From Streptomyces sp. NBC_00461 (GTDB lineage Bacteria > Actinomycetota > Actinomycetes > Streptomycetales > Streptomycetaceae): a DNA stretch of 64,000 nt. Positions within the stretch are counted from its first letter, which is position 1, and every line of letters starts with the position of its first letter. The notes under the pieces were generated by a model. That model was not told the origin of the DNA and did not search any database. It worked only from the letters and a program-made list of their open reading frames with translations. This document shows positions 8,541 through 17,431 of the stretch, piece after piece. The position numbers were made by a program, and so were the translations under genes. Location of the stretch: NCBI RefSeq assembly GCF_036013935.1, contig NZ_CP107902.1, positions 1 through 64,000 of the forward strand, written 5' to 3'.

Positions 8541-9050
8541 GCTCGAGTCCCAGGTGCTGCTCTTCGATTGGTACGGCACCCTCGCGGGCAGCACCGGGTG
8601 AACTTCGGAGCACTCAGACGCGCGTTGCGCGCACATGGCAGCAATCTGTCGCGGGAGTGGTTTCTGGCGCGGACCGGGATGTCGGCAGTGGAGATGGTGG
8701 CGCACGTGGCTGAGGAGACCCGTTGGCCCATCGATGTGATGGCCGTGGTCAGCGAACGGGATGCGTACTACCTGACGCATGTCGCCCGGGTCCGCCCGGT
8801 GCCCGACGTTCTCGCTCTGGCGAGGGCCCAGCAGGGGGTCAGGCGCCTGGCCCTGGTCACCGGAGGAGGGCGGGCCACTGTGCTGCCCACCATCGGACAC
8901 CTCGGCATGCAAGAGCTCTTCACCACCCTGGTCACCCGCGAGGACGCCCCCGGGGCAAGCCCTTCCCCGATCTCTACGGCGTCGCGCTCCAGCGCCTGGG
9001 CGTTCCGGCAAGGACCCTATCCAGATGGGATGTTCGTCCTGCCGTACCAA
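8541..9050 (+). pseudogene. HAD-superfamily hydrolase, two frameshifts
   Basis: Three frames must be joined. The first gives VLLFDWYGTLAGST (motif I with the Asp nucleophile, FDxYGT as in 2-haloacid dehalogenase-like enzymes) and hits TGA. The second gives VNFGALRRALRAHG...LARAQQGVRRLALVTGGGRATV (motif II region). The third gives GKPFPDLYGVALQRLGV (motif III Lys and motif IV Asp). Each shift is a one- or two-base indel, so the decay is recent or partly due to sequencing error. The family is clear; the substrate is not. Confidence 0.65.
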
Positions 9051-9317
9051 GGAATACTGACCGGCGCCCGGTATACATCCGGGCCGCCTTCCGACATCCC
9101 GGTCGGCATCCGATGAGACGCATGCCCCGCCGGGGCGATCGTGCGAGGCTGGCAGATCGACCCGTTCGAGGCAGCCGCCCACCTGCTCACCCTGGCGGGA
9201 ACCTGCGGGCCGTTGAGCCTTGCACCGGTTGCCACAGTCTCCACCCAGTGAACGTCCGCTGGTCACGGCAGGCGCTGACCGAGCCCGCCTTCACCCGGCG
9301 CTACTGAACTGACGCAT

Positions 9318-9425
9318 CGACGATCAGCGCAGCGCCCGCACGACACAGGCGCCCGGTACTACCTCGACGCGCGTGCCGGCACCGTGGTGCTGATCAACAC
9401 TGCATCTGCACCGCACCCACCCGTG
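9318..9425 (+). pseudogene. Displaced 3' end of the sigma-linked membrane protein
   Basis: One frame reads DTGARYYLDARAGTVVLIN. This is almost the same as the C-terminus of the protein at 34167-34994 (DTGVWYYLDARAGTVVLFN). Only about 30 codons are shared, and the rest of that gene is absent here. This is a duplicated fragment. Confidence 0.6.
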
Positions 9426-9526
9426 ACCCATCACCGGTGCCTCCGTGCCGCCGTTCGGCATGCATGCAATCAGAAGCGGGCGTCAAGACGCCGGAGTCCC
9501 ACCACCAGCGCACACAGGAGGCGCCA

Positions 9527-10357
9527 ATGAGCTCACGGAGAGCGATCACCCCGTCCGAACCCACTGTTCCATCTGCGCGCTCCCGCCCTGCGGGACCACG
9601 GACAGTGCGGGCTTCCCCGTCCCAGGCGGCCGATGCGCAACCGCAGGACGGCGCGGTGGTGGACAGTCCACCGTCCCCGGCCGGGTCTTCGGGCGCACGG
9701 CGCAGTCGACGCCGGTGGCAGGAGGTGCTGGTGCTGTGCGGCATGGTGTTGATCCTTGCGCTGGGGATCAAGACCTTCTTCGTGCAGGCGTTCTCCATCC
9801 CCTCGTCCTCGATGCAGAACACTCTGCAGCCGGGCGACCGGGTCCTGGTGGACAAGCTCACCCCCTGGTTCGGAGCCACCCCGAAACGCGGTGAGGTCGT
9901 CGTCTTCCGAGACCCCGGGGGCTGGTTGACCGAGCCGACACACCAGACGCGCAACCCTGCCCTGCGCTTCCTGAACAGCACGCTCAGCTTCGTTGGCCTG
10001 ATGCCTTCTGCGAATGAAAAAGACCTCATCAAGCGGGTGATCGCGGTCGGCGGGGACACCGTGGAGTGCCGTCGCGGAAGCCCAGTGAAGGTGAACGGCA
10101 TCCCGCTGAAGGAGCCATACATCTTCCGGGGCGCGACCCCGTGCGACGACCTTCCGGCAGGCACCGTCAAGGTGCCCCCGGACCACCTGTGGGTCATGGG
10201 CGACCACCGCAACGACTCCTGGGACTCCCGCGCCCACGTCCACGAACCCGAGGGCGGCTTCGTCCCCGTGGACCACGTGATCGGCCGCGCCTTCGCGGTG
10301 GTCTGGCCAATCCCACGCTGGGCCGCCCTGCCCGCGATCGAAGAACACTGGAAATGA
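9527..10357 (+). CDS. lepB: Type I signal peptidase
   Basis: 276 residues. A long Pro/Ala/Ser-rich cytoplasmic N-terminus precedes one membrane helix (about 66-87) and the S26 catalytic domain. The nucleophile is in IPSSSMQNTL (Ser95), the general-base Lys in IKRVIAVGGD (Lys169), and box E is GDHRNDSWDSR. It cleaves signal peptides of Sec and Tat substrates at the outer face of the membrane. The ATG at 9527 is preceded by AGGAGG; the frame is open back to 9437. It is an extra copy outside the usual chromosomal signal-peptidase cluster and may serve the many secreted proteins of this window. Confidence 0.9.
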   Translation: MSSRRAITPSEPTVPSARSRPAGPRTVRASPSQAADAQPQDGAVVDSPPSPAGSSGARRSRRRWQEVLVLCGMVLILALGIKTFFVQAFSIPSSSMQNTLQPGDRVLVDKLTPWFGATPKRGEVVVFRDPGGWLTEPTHQTRNPALRFLNSTLSFVGLMPSANEKDLIKRVIAVGGDTVECRRGSPVKVNGIPLKEPYIFRGATPCDDLPAGTVKVPPDHLWVMGDHRNDSWDSRAHVHEPEGGFVPVDHVIGRAFAVVWPIPRWAALPAIEEHWK

Positions 10358-10939
10358 AACCCACAGAGCCAAACTGCGGGGCTTGCCCACTCCCCGCGCT
10401 TGCGCCGACTTCTCCAACCGGACGGGCGCCCCACCAGTTTGATGCACGTCACAGCGGAGGCTCTGCGACGCCGGCTCCGCACCTGCGACCTTCCGTCCTG
10501 GATGTGTCCCGCTGGAGTGCTGCACACCCGGCATCATCCGCCGGACGGGGAGCGCCCATTTAGGCTGGCCCATGTACGAGACCGCCGAGGCCTGACCAGG
10601 TCAAGGCCCGGCGACAGTCGCCGAGTGGTCTCGCAGGCCGGGGCCGTGCCACTGGTGGAGACAGTCTGCACAACCGTCCCCTACTCGGCTCGGGCAACAC
10701 CTCGGCTCCGTCCCATCTGGGACGGAGCGGCTGCAGACAACCCGCCCCAGCGCTGGGGTGCCGCGGTCCACACGGGATCGCTGGCCTGTTTCCGCTCCCC
10801 CCAGCCACCGCTTCAACCAGCACCAGTCTGCGGCCCGCTGACGTGTCAAAGCCCACGGTCGTGCTGGTCCCCCGAAGACAGGCCATGGGCGACACCGCAG
10901 GGTCGTCGACGGACCGCCGGAACCGATCACCGAGGCAGT
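10358..10939. other. Gap without a recognisable gene
   Basis: Open frames exist on both strands, but I see no motif, credible start or repeat in them. The left part may hold the signal-peptidase terminator; the right part is probably decayed sequence downstream of the broken hydrolase. Confidence 0.35.
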
Positions 10940-11667
10940 TCATGCTGTTTGCTCGGCGAACGCTTCGGCAAGGAACTGGCTCGCGGTCGCGAACGAGCGG
11001 TGGTCGGCGCGTTCGTCGTGGGCCACGCCGGGCGTTGCGCCGGGCTGGGCGTGCCGGTGGGTGAAGCCGTGCAGGGCGCCGCCGTACATGATGAGCTGCC
11101 AGTCCGCGTGCGCCTCCTCCATCTCCTGAATGAACGCCGCAACGTCCGCTTGTGGCACGTGGGGATCTGAAGCGCCGTGGCAGGCAAGGATCTTGGCGCG
11201 GACGATGTGCGGCTGTGCCGGAGCCGGTGTCGCGAGGCTGCCGTGGATGCTGACGGCGCCTGCGATCTCCTCCCCGGACCGGGCCAGCGTCAAAGCGGCC
11301 ATTCCTCCGAAGCAGACCGACTGCGGCGAAGCGTCCGTCGGTGTCCGGGCAGTCCCTGAGCGCGTCCAGCCCAGCCCTGGCGCGCCCGGCCAACGTGGCG
11401 GGGTTGTCGCGCAGGGCTGTCACACAGTTCATGATCCGCTGGCGGTCACCGGCCACGCCGTCGCCGTACATATCGCAGGCCAGCACAACGTAGCCGAGTG
11501 TCGCCCAGCGTTGCGCCTGGTCGCGTGCGTGGTCGTCCAGACCCGCGCCGCCGTGGATGAGCAGGATGCCAGGTCGCGGCTTCTCCCATGCCTCATCGCG
11601 GATACAGCACTCCCGTCAGGTAAATCTCTGCGTCCTGGTAGGCCAAGGTGCGGCCGGTCAGCGGCAT
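10940..11667 (-). pseudogene. Dienelactone hydrolase-family gene, frameshifted
   Basis: The gene starts at an ATG (11667) with AGGAGAG upstream and reads MPLTGRTLAYQDAEIYLTG. A shift then leads to PGILLIHGGAGLDDHARDQAQ and GYVVLACDMYGDG, and a second shift falls at the nucleophile elbow (FAAVGFCFGGMAALTLARSG only when frames are joined). The end is intact (ILACHGASDPHVPQADV...ALHGFTH, supplying Asp and His). Dienelactone hydrolases are alpha/beta hydrolases with a Cys-Asp-His triad. Two single-base-scale indels break it; resequencing could restore it. Confidence 0.7.
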
Positions 11668-11815
11668 TGGGCTCTCCTAGAGATCTTTAACGGTGCGGGT
11701 TACGGCGGTTGGATGTGCCTGAGCGCCTCGACGGCGCGGGTGAGGCGGTTGGTCTTGGCGTCGAGTGGCGGCTCTGTGCGCTGGTATGTCAGTGGCGCCG
11801 GTTATGTTGCTGGGC

Positions 11816-12367
11816 ATGACAAGTTGGATCAACTGCGGCGTCATAGCGTGGCTGGAAGAAGAGTGGTGCGTGGACGACGAAAGTGTCCTGGTCTACTTCA
11901 AGGGGACCGGCCTGGCCACCATGGCCGATGGCTTGTCCGCGCACGACCGGCCGCCGTTCGCCTACGGCAACGGCACGGCACCCGGTGACTGGGGCGTGAT
12001 CGTTCACCACATGTTCAACCCGTCCCGTGGCGACTTCGACGAGATCGACTACCGCGAACTGTGCCCCCAGGGCGCTGAGCTGATGGTGTTCGTTCCCAAC
12101 CCGTCCATTGCCCAGGCCCACCGGCCCAAGGCGTACCACTACAAGGACGGCCAGATATCGTCCTGCATCGACTACGAAGGCCCCGACTACGTCGGAGACT
12201 ACTGGCCCAACAAGCTGGCCTCCCTCATCACGGCGGCCGGACTGGACCACGAGAACGAGACCTACGAGGAGCAGCTGACCCAGCTGATCTGTGACCACCT
12301 GGGGCTGCCCGCACTGGATCGTGACACCATCACGGTGGACCGCGACCTGGTGGTCTCCTACTTCTAG
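11816..12367 (+). CDS. Hypothetical protein, acidic, intact
   Basis: 183 residues starting MTSWINCGVIAWLEEEW. No signal peptide or membrane segment. The layout (N-terminal Trp-rich stretch, a middle EIDYRELCPQGAELMVFVPN, and a C-terminal LTQLICDHLGLPALD) loosely recalls streptomycete DUF6461-like proteins, but I am not certain. In-frame ATGs occur slightly upstream; none has a clear Shine-Dalgarno. It stands alone between remnants. Confidence 0.6.
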   Translation: MTSWINCGVIAWLEEEWCVDDESVLVYFKGTGLATMADGLSAHDRPPFAYGNGTAPGDWGVIVHHMFNPSRGDFDEIDYRELCPQGAELMVFVPNPSIAQAHRPKAYHYKDGQISSCIDYEGPDYVGDYWPNKLASLITAAGLDHENETYEEQLTQLICDHLGLPALDRDTITVDRDLVVSYF

Positions 12368-12379
12368 GAGACCTTTCCG

Positions 12380-12956
12380 TTACGGAGGTTGGAGGTCGAG
12401 CGCGGTTTTGGCGATGAGTCCCTCGATGAGGCGGGGGCGGTACTGCATCCGCTTCAGCCGCGTCTTCACCAACGCGGTGAGCTGGTCGAGGCTGTGTTTG
12501 GTGAGGTTGGCCAGCGACCTCTTCAGGTGTGACCACACGCCCTCGACCGGGTTGAGTTCGGGAGGGTACGGGGGCAGCTGGTAAACGGTCAGCCATAATC
12601 GAGCGTCGATCAGCTCGTGCATGGCGCGGCTGACGTGCGTGTTCAAGTTATCCCACACCAAGACGATGGGGCCGTCGAGCTGCTGGTGCGCGGCATCCAG
12701 CAGGCGGGCGTAGTCGGTCTCGGTGAAGCCCTTGCGGCGGCCCTTGGCGGGACCACGCTCGAAGTGGATGCGGTAGATCAGCCGAGGCCGATGACCGTCT
12801 TTGGCGCAGATCAGCGCCGCCATCGAGACGCGTTTGGTGCCTGCGGCGGTGACGTGCACCACCGGGGTGTGGCCCCGTCGGCCCCAGGTGCGGCCCTTGG
12901 GCGGCCTCAGGCCCTGGCCGGCTTCGTCCTCGAAGCAGAGCCAGGCGCCCAAGTCC
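12380..12956 (-). pseudogene. IS630-family transposase, N-terminus lost
   Basis: The DDE domain is complete: WLCFEDEAGQGLRPPKGRTWGRRG (first Asp), IVLVWDNLNTH (second) and LPPYPPELNPVEGVWSHLKR (Glu). The frame remains open upstream, but from 12957 it encodes ISAs1 sequence in the wrong frame, so the HTH half has been replaced. The 3' end of the gene and of the element is near 12380. Confidence 0.8.
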
Positions 12957-13113
12957 GCCGCAGTTGCCGGTCGGTGTGGGTGCGTCGTGCGGCGGCGATG
13001 TTGACGTGCCCGGCCAGTTTGAGGGCGCCTCGGATCAGGTCGCGGAGGCGGCCAGGACAGCGGGGGTGTTGTGGGCCCTGACCTGGGACTTGTCCTCGTT
13101 GAAGGTGACATCC
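12957..13113 (-). pseudogene. Fragment of the ISAs1 copy seen at 23 kb
   Basis: This stretch is nearly identical to 23095-23250, the 3' part of the ISAs1 transposase (DLIRGALKLAGHVNIAAARRTHTDRQ), with a one-base deletion (gaggcgg against gacggcgg). It joins IS630 sequence on the left and a different ISAs1 element on the right. Confidence 0.8.
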
Positions 13114-13154
13114 CAGGGCCGTTGCAAAGTCTGACGAACTTGAATCCTTGCTGG

Positions 13155-14320
13155 TCAGGTCAATCCGAGGAGATCGAGTGGACGACGGAAGGGCTCGTAG
13201 GACATCTCGCGGATCCCGGCGGCGATGTTGGCGTGGCCTGCCGCTCGCAGGACGTTGATCGCAAAGCTGCGGAGCGTGGCCATGTTCTGCGGCCCGTACC
13301 CGGTGCGGATCTTCGAGGCGTCTTCGGCGAAGGTGGTGTCGCGGACGAAGTGGAGCCTGTTCTCGATCACCCACTGGGAACGGGCCAGCTGTCCGAGCCG
13401 CTGGGGGGATGCCTGGCGGGCTGTCAGGTCGGTGAGCGCGTAGACGGTCTGCCGGGTGACCTTGCAGGTCCTGATGTCGGTGCGGTGGCGCAGGATTTTC
13501 ACGGCCTGGACCGCGTGGGGAAAGTCCAGGCCGAGCTCGGTGACCGTCAAGGCCCTGGTCGCCCTCGTCTCCTTGCGGCCGTGCCCCGTCTCGCGGTCGT
13601 AGCGCCGGGCGGTGGCATGCTTCCACGGCAGTGCCCTCAACTGCCGCAACAACCCGGGCTGGTTGGCCTTGACCACCAGCAGATAGTGCGCCTGCTTCTC
13701 CTCCACCAGGAACCGGGCGTGGGCGCGCTGAGTGTGCAGCGCGTCGGCGGTCACCGTCACGCCCGCCAGGTCGAACGGCTCCAGCAGGGCAGCGGCAGGT
13801 GATCTCGTCGGTCTTGTCCGGCACCCGCAGCTGGGCGACTGTCTGCCCGGCGCCGGTCATCGCGGCCAGCAGGTGCGCGGCCGGGCCGGTGACGGTGCGC
13901 GAGCCCCGGGCACTCTTGCCGTCCACCGCGAGGGTGCCGGCCCCGGCCGGATCGGTGCCGAGCAGGTCGGCGAGCCCGCCCGGGCAGACCGCATTCAGGA
14001 CGCGGCGCACGGTCGCTGCGCTCGGCGCTACGCGGACGCTGAACACCGTGGCCACGCGGGCGCCGAGCCGGGCGAGGGCCGCCTGCGGGGCCGACTTGGC
14101 CCACTGGCCGATCGACGTGAACGAGCGGGCCCCGGCCAGTACGGCGGAGCAGGCGATCAGCAGCACGCTCACGAACGAGTAACGCCTCCCGCGCCGGTGG
14201 CGCGGATCGGCCAGCGTGGCCAGTCGCTGCGGCAGATGCGGGAGCGCGCGGTGCTGACGCGAGGGCGACTTGATCAGGCAGACGCTGGCAGACTGACGGC
14301 TGGCTTCCTTGCGGATCTTG
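13155..14320 (-). pseudogene. ISAs1-family transposase, frameshifted
   Basis: Joined frames give an almost full transposase: an N-terminal HLPQRLATLADPRHRRGRRYSF, then TLAVDGKSARGSR (first catalytic Asp), then VTVTADALHTQRAHARFLVEEKQ (second Asp, with the ISAs1 DALHTQ signature) and SQWVIENRLHFVRDTTFAED (catalytic Glu region). A one- or two-base indel near 13800 separates the halves. CAGGGCCGTTGCAAAGTC at 13119-13136 is a likely element end. It is a different ISAs1 member from the copy at 23 kb. Confidence 0.75.
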
Positions 14321-14394
14321 AGGCGTAGACACCTTCATGATCGACAAGGGCCGTGTCCGTCTGCGTTCGGGGCGCATCAACACGAGATCATCGC

Positions 14395-14426
14395 GAACCG
14401 GACATCCAGGGGAGAACGCCGGGGCC
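14395..14426. repeat. ISAs1-type terminal sequence, left side of cluster
   Basis: 29 bases (14395-14423) are the exact reverse complement of 23031-23059. The two lie just outside the microcin C-like operon and point towards each other as the ends of two IS copies in the same orientation. Confidence 0.75.
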
Positions 14427-14459
14427 GTGGCGCAGCCTGTGGCGCCATCGAGCAGTGAT

Positions 14460-15221
14460 TCAGGCGGACTTGACGGCGATCCAGCCGCCGAAGTTCATCC
14501 ATCTCCAGAAACAATCGATGCGGTGGAACCCCGCCTGTCGCAGGAGCTCGACATTCCATTTGGCGGTCACAGGCACCAAAACGCCTTCAAGGGACAGAGC
14601 CTTGCGATCGATATCTTCAGGACTATAACCGTTCTGCATTTTAAGCTGATGGTAGAGCTTGACCATCAGATTGTTCATATCGGAGTCGGAACCCAGCACC
14701 TTCTCCACCAGAACAAGGGCCCCACCGGGTGCCGTATGGTCGTAGATCTGCCGCATGATGCGTTGCCTGTGCTCGATAGGGATGAACTGGAGAGTGAGCA
14801 CAGCCAAGGTCAAGTCGGCCTGCACGTCAGGGTAGAAGTCGCGCATGTCCCGCTGGTGCACCTCGACGGAGCCCTCCACACAGCCGACCGCGAACCGCTG
14901 CCGCAGGGCCTTGGCCATCGGCTCTGACGCCTCAAGGCAGACGAACCGCCCATCGCCTTGGAGCGCTGCGACGAAAGGGGCGATCGCTTCTCCTCGGGAA
15001 GCTCCGCAGTCGACGATCGTGGATCCCCGTCGGACGAATTCCGAGCCGCAGGCGAAGACAGTGTTCCGCATGACCTCGTACTGCGGGATACTGCGGGCCA
15101 GCATGTTGTCAAAAACACGCGTGACCTCCGGGTCGAAGGTCCAGCGGCCCTGTGGGACAACGCGGTCGACCTCGCCGGCCGTGGGCCAGACGTCCTGACG
15201 GTGGGGGGCGGGAAACGCCAC
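14460..15221 (-). CDS. CmoA-like SAM enzyme, MccS candidate
   Basis: 253 residues from a GTG preceded by GAAGGAG; the upstream ATG at 15236 has no Shine-Dalgarno. It aligns along its length with E. coli CmoA as I remember it: GRWTFDPEVTRVFDNMLARS, VDCGASRGEA (SAM motif I), LTLQFIPIEHRQRIM, APGGALVLVEK, KMQNGYSPEDIDRK and FWRWMNFGGW. CmoA makes carboxy-SAM from SAM and prephenate. In Yersinia and Bacillus microcin C-type pathways a CmoA homologue (MccS) supplies carboxy-SAM to the methyltransferase half of MccB, and a fused MccB is encoded three genes upstream. By my unaided alignment the position of CmoA Arg199 is Ala here, so carboxy-SAM synthesis is not assured. Last gene of the operon. Confidence 0.8.
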   Translation of the reverse strand: MAFPAPHRQDVWPTAGEVDRVVPQGRWTFDPEVTRVFDNMLARSIPQYEVMRNTVFACGSEFVRRGSTIVDCGASRGEAIAPFVAALQGDGRFVCLEASEPMAKALRQRFAVGCVEGSVEVHQRDMRDFYPDVQADLTLAVLTLQFIPIEHRQRIMRQIYDHTAPGGALVLVEKVLGSDSDMNNLMVKLYHQLKMQNGYSPEDIDRKALSLEGVLVPVTAKWNVELLRQAGFHRIDCFWRWMNFGGWIAVKSA

Positions 15222-15253
15222 GGCAGACTCCTTCAATGTGATGAGCGAGATGA

Positions 15254-16453
15254 TCAGCGGATATCTGTTCCCGGCTCACGCAGACGCGCGAATTCGGTGC
15301 CGAACTCCGGGAGCGCATACACTGCCGGGCGAGGGCGAACCCAGACGTTGGCGCTGGGGATGTCATAGCCGCCGGCGGCGCCGATGATGACGCGGTCCCC
15401 GGGGCGGAGACCAGCAGGGCCGACGATCCGCGCAGCGAAGAGGTCCGACTCGTAGCACATGGCGCCGTAGAGGTCATAGCGGAGGCTGCCTTGATTGCCT
15501 GGCTGGAGGAACTCCACCGGGTGGTGCCATCCGTTGATTGAGCGGACCAGGTTCGTGCCTGCGTCCAGCACGACCACATCCCGGCGGTGACGCGGTTTGC
15601 GGACGGCGACCGAGGCCACCAGCACCGCGTGGTCCTCGACCAGACTGCGGCCGGGCTCGATCACCAAGTGCAAGGCCTCAAGGGGGAGCCCGAGCGCACG
15701 GCACTCGGCGGCAACCTCCTTGGCGTACACCGACCACGGGGGCAGCGGCACTCCGGGGGCACAACTAGCGGCGGGGAACCCACCGCCGATGTCCACGGTC
15801 AGTGGTTCGGCGGACTGAGCGAGCAGATCGCTGAGTTGCTCTCGCCAGTGACGGAGAACAGCGCGATAGGGCTCTGCCTCCAGCGGGTGGAGTCCGGTGT
15901 TGAAATGGATGCCACGCACAGGAATGTCTGCGGCGGTCAGGATGCGACGCGCCTGTTCGACCTCGCTGGGCAGCAGCCCGAACCGGGACCAGCGCCGTCG
16001 TCCCCGGGGCACCGCAAGCCGCAACGACACCCGCGGGCATGCGCCCCCGACCGCCCGGTCGGCGAGCGCCTGCACCTCCGCAATGCTGTCGGCTTGGATG
16101 AGGACACCCAAGGCCACAGCCTGGTCAAGCTCGGAGGGGAGCTTCACCGGCCCATCGAAGTACACCTGGGACGGAGCGAAGCCGTCGGCCAGAGCCGCCG
16201 CCAACTCGGCTCCCGATACGACTTCGGCTGCGGCACCGCACTCCCTCAAGAGCGTGGTGACGCCGGGCAGAGCGTTTGTCTTGTACGAATACGCCATCGT
16301 GAAGCGGGGGAACTCCTGGCGCCAGGCCTTGGCCATCGCGAACGCGGTCTGCTTGATCGCTTCCAGGTCGAACAGGTAAAACGGCGTGGAAAGCTCGACG
16401 GCCGCGTGCACGCCGGACCTCAGGCGCTCGGAGATCAACGCTTGGCCCGCCAA
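15254..16453 (-). CDS. PLP-dependent decarboxylase, MccE N-domain-like
   Basis: 399 residues, fold-type III (ornithine/diaminopimelate decarboxylase family). The N-terminal barrel carries the PLP lysine in AYSYKTN (Lys58), IHFNTGLHP, a Gly-rich phosphate loop DIGGGFP and VIEPGRSLV. The C-terminal domain has YGAMCYESDLF, the partner-subunit active-site Cys region. The most likely role is decarboxylating the 3-amino-3-carboxypropyl group placed by the preceding enzyme, as MccE's N-terminal domain does in microcin C. Unlike E. coli MccE it has no fused acetyltransferase. The TTG start at 16453 overlaps the upstream gene end by about 19 bases; a GTG further in is an alternative. Confidence 0.85.
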   Translation of the reverse strand: MAGQALISERLRSGVHAAVELSTPFYLFDLEAIKQTAFAMAKAWRQEFPRFTMAYSYKTNALPGVTTLLRECGAAAEVVSGAELAAALADGFAPSQVYFDGPVKLPSELDQAVALGVLIQADSIAEVQALADRAVGGACPRVSLRLAVPRGRRRWSRFGLLPSEVEQARRILTAADIPVRGIHFNTGLHPLEAEPYRAVLRHWREQLSDLLAQSAEPLTVDIGGGFPAASCAPGVPLPPWSVYAKEVAAECRALGLPLEALHLVIEPGRSLVEDHAVLVASVAVRKPRHRRDVVVLDAGTNLVRSINGWHHPVEFLQPGNQGSLRYDLYGAMCYESDLFAARIVGPAGLRPGDRVIIGAAGGYDIPSANVWVRPRPAVYALPEFGTEFARLREPGTDIR

Positions 16454-17247
16454 ACACCGACCATGAGCCCCTGGAAAGAGCGGTGCTCGTCCAGCACTAG
16501 CCGAGTCTCCCGCAGGCGGTGGAAGCAGGCGTCGCGCACCGGCCGCGAGACGCCCGCCAGGGCCGGCACCCGACCGTAGACGGACTTCCGGACCGTCCGG
16601 GTGACACGACGCGGGCCCAACGACGGGGTGTCGCGCAGCACCTCGTCCACCAGTTCGAACTTCTGGGAGAAAAAGTCAACCCAGAAGCTGCGGTCACGCC
16701 CGGCGTCGGTGCGGAACCCGATGGCGTCGGCCACCTGGTCCAGCAGGTGAGCGGGCGGGCGCTTCCGGTAGTAGAAGGCGGAGACGCACAGCAGCCCGCC
16801 GGGGCGAAGGACGCGGTGCACCTCGTCGAGGGCCCGCTCGCGCTGTTCTATGAAGCCGAAATTGCAGCCCCCCAGGACGTGTGTGAACGAGTTGTCAGCC
16901 AGCGGCAGGTCCGCGGCGTCGGCGACCTGGTACGAGAAGGCAGGGTTGTGGTTGGCGTACCCACGCGCCTGCCTGACGGAGTCTTCGGAAATGTCGATGC
17001 CGTGAACGGATGCCCCGGTGAGCCCATGAGTGGTGCGGCCCGACCAGCCTGTTGAACAAGCCAGGTCCAGCAGGTGGGAGTTGCTGTCGATCGATGCCAT
17101 GGAGACCCACTCGTCGACCGTCCGGAACGCGCCAGGCGGGGTGTTGTGCTGGCCGAGGAAGGCGACGAAGTCGGGGTAACTCTTGTCGAATACGGCACTG
17201 ACACCGGGCTGGCGGAGGTCCAACCGCCCCGGGGTGCGAACAAACAC
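16435..17247 (-). CDS. SAM-dependent transferase, MccD candidate
   Basis: 270 residues from a GTG with AAGGAGATC six bases upstream; the frame is open further back across the peptide gene, but that part has no coding character. A class I fold is visible: LDLACSTGWSGR (motif I), VHGIDIS (acidic loop), DLPLADNSFTHVLG and LDEVHRVLRPGG. Beside the PLP decarboxylase it is best read as an MccD-type 3-amino-3-carboxypropyl transferase acting on the phosphate; an ordinary methyltransferase is the alternative. The next gene overlaps its end. Confidence 0.8.
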   Translation of the reverse strand: MFVRTPGRLDLRQPGVSAVFDKSYPDFVAFLGQHNTPPGAFRTVDEWVSMASIDSNSHLLDLACSTGWSGRTTHGLTGASVHGIDISEDSVRQARGYANHNPAFSYQVADAADLPLADNSFTHVLGGCNFGFIEQRERALDEVHRVLRPGGLLCVSAFYYRKRPPAHLLDQVADAIGFRTDAGRDRSFWVDFFSQKFELVDEVLRDTPSLGPRRVTRTVRKSVYGRVPALAGVSRPVRDACFHRLRETRLVLDEHRSFQGLMVGVWRAKR

Positions 17248-17264
17248 TCTTGATCTCCTTTGTC

Positions 17265-17303
17265 GCTGCGGGGTGCCGGGCTCGGGGCCCGGCACCCCGC
17301 AGC
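17265..17303 (-). terminator. Perfect hairpin after the precursor gene
   Basis: Two 17-base arms, perfectly complementary, enclose a 5-base loop. The hairpin starts seven bases after the precursor stop codon and ends just before the Shine-Dalgarno of the next gene. There is no U-tract, as is usual in Streptomyces. It could stabilise the short peptide mRNA and limit read-through into the downstream enzymes. In E. coli a terminator between mccA and mccB has a comparable role. Confidence 0.8.
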
Positions 17304-17309
17304 CAGTGA

Positions 17310-17378
17310 CTAGTTCATCCAGCTGCGCTGGTTGCCCTTGATGCGGATGATCCGGCGGATCTTCAGAACGATGCTCAT
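17310..17378 (-). CDS. Precursor peptide ending in Asn (MccA-like)
   Basis: 22 codons. The peptide begins MSIVLKIRR, continues with Ile, Arg and Lys, and ends QRSWMN. GGGAGGTGG lies eight bases before the ATG. Microcin C precursors end in Asn, whose carboxamide is nucleotidylated by MccB; E. coli MccA is the heptapeptide MRTGNAN. This peptide is longer, strongly basic (seven Arg/Lys) and has no acidic residue, so it may resemble a cell-penetrating carrier. It lies directly after the ThiF/MccB gene and before a strong hairpin. No Cys, Ser/Thr cluster or leader cleavage motif suggests another RiPP class. Confidence 0.85.
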   Translation of the reverse strand: MSIVLKIRRIIRIKGNQRSWMN

Positions 17379-17431
17379 GGTGGGTGCCACCTCCCTTCCG
17401 TGGATTCGTTGGGCCTGGGAACCGATGCCGA

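Noticed and set aside
13155..14172. Programmed frameshifting in the ISAs1 transposase
   Set aside because: ISAs1 elements normally have one frame, and no slippery heptamer is seen near 13800; decay is simpler.
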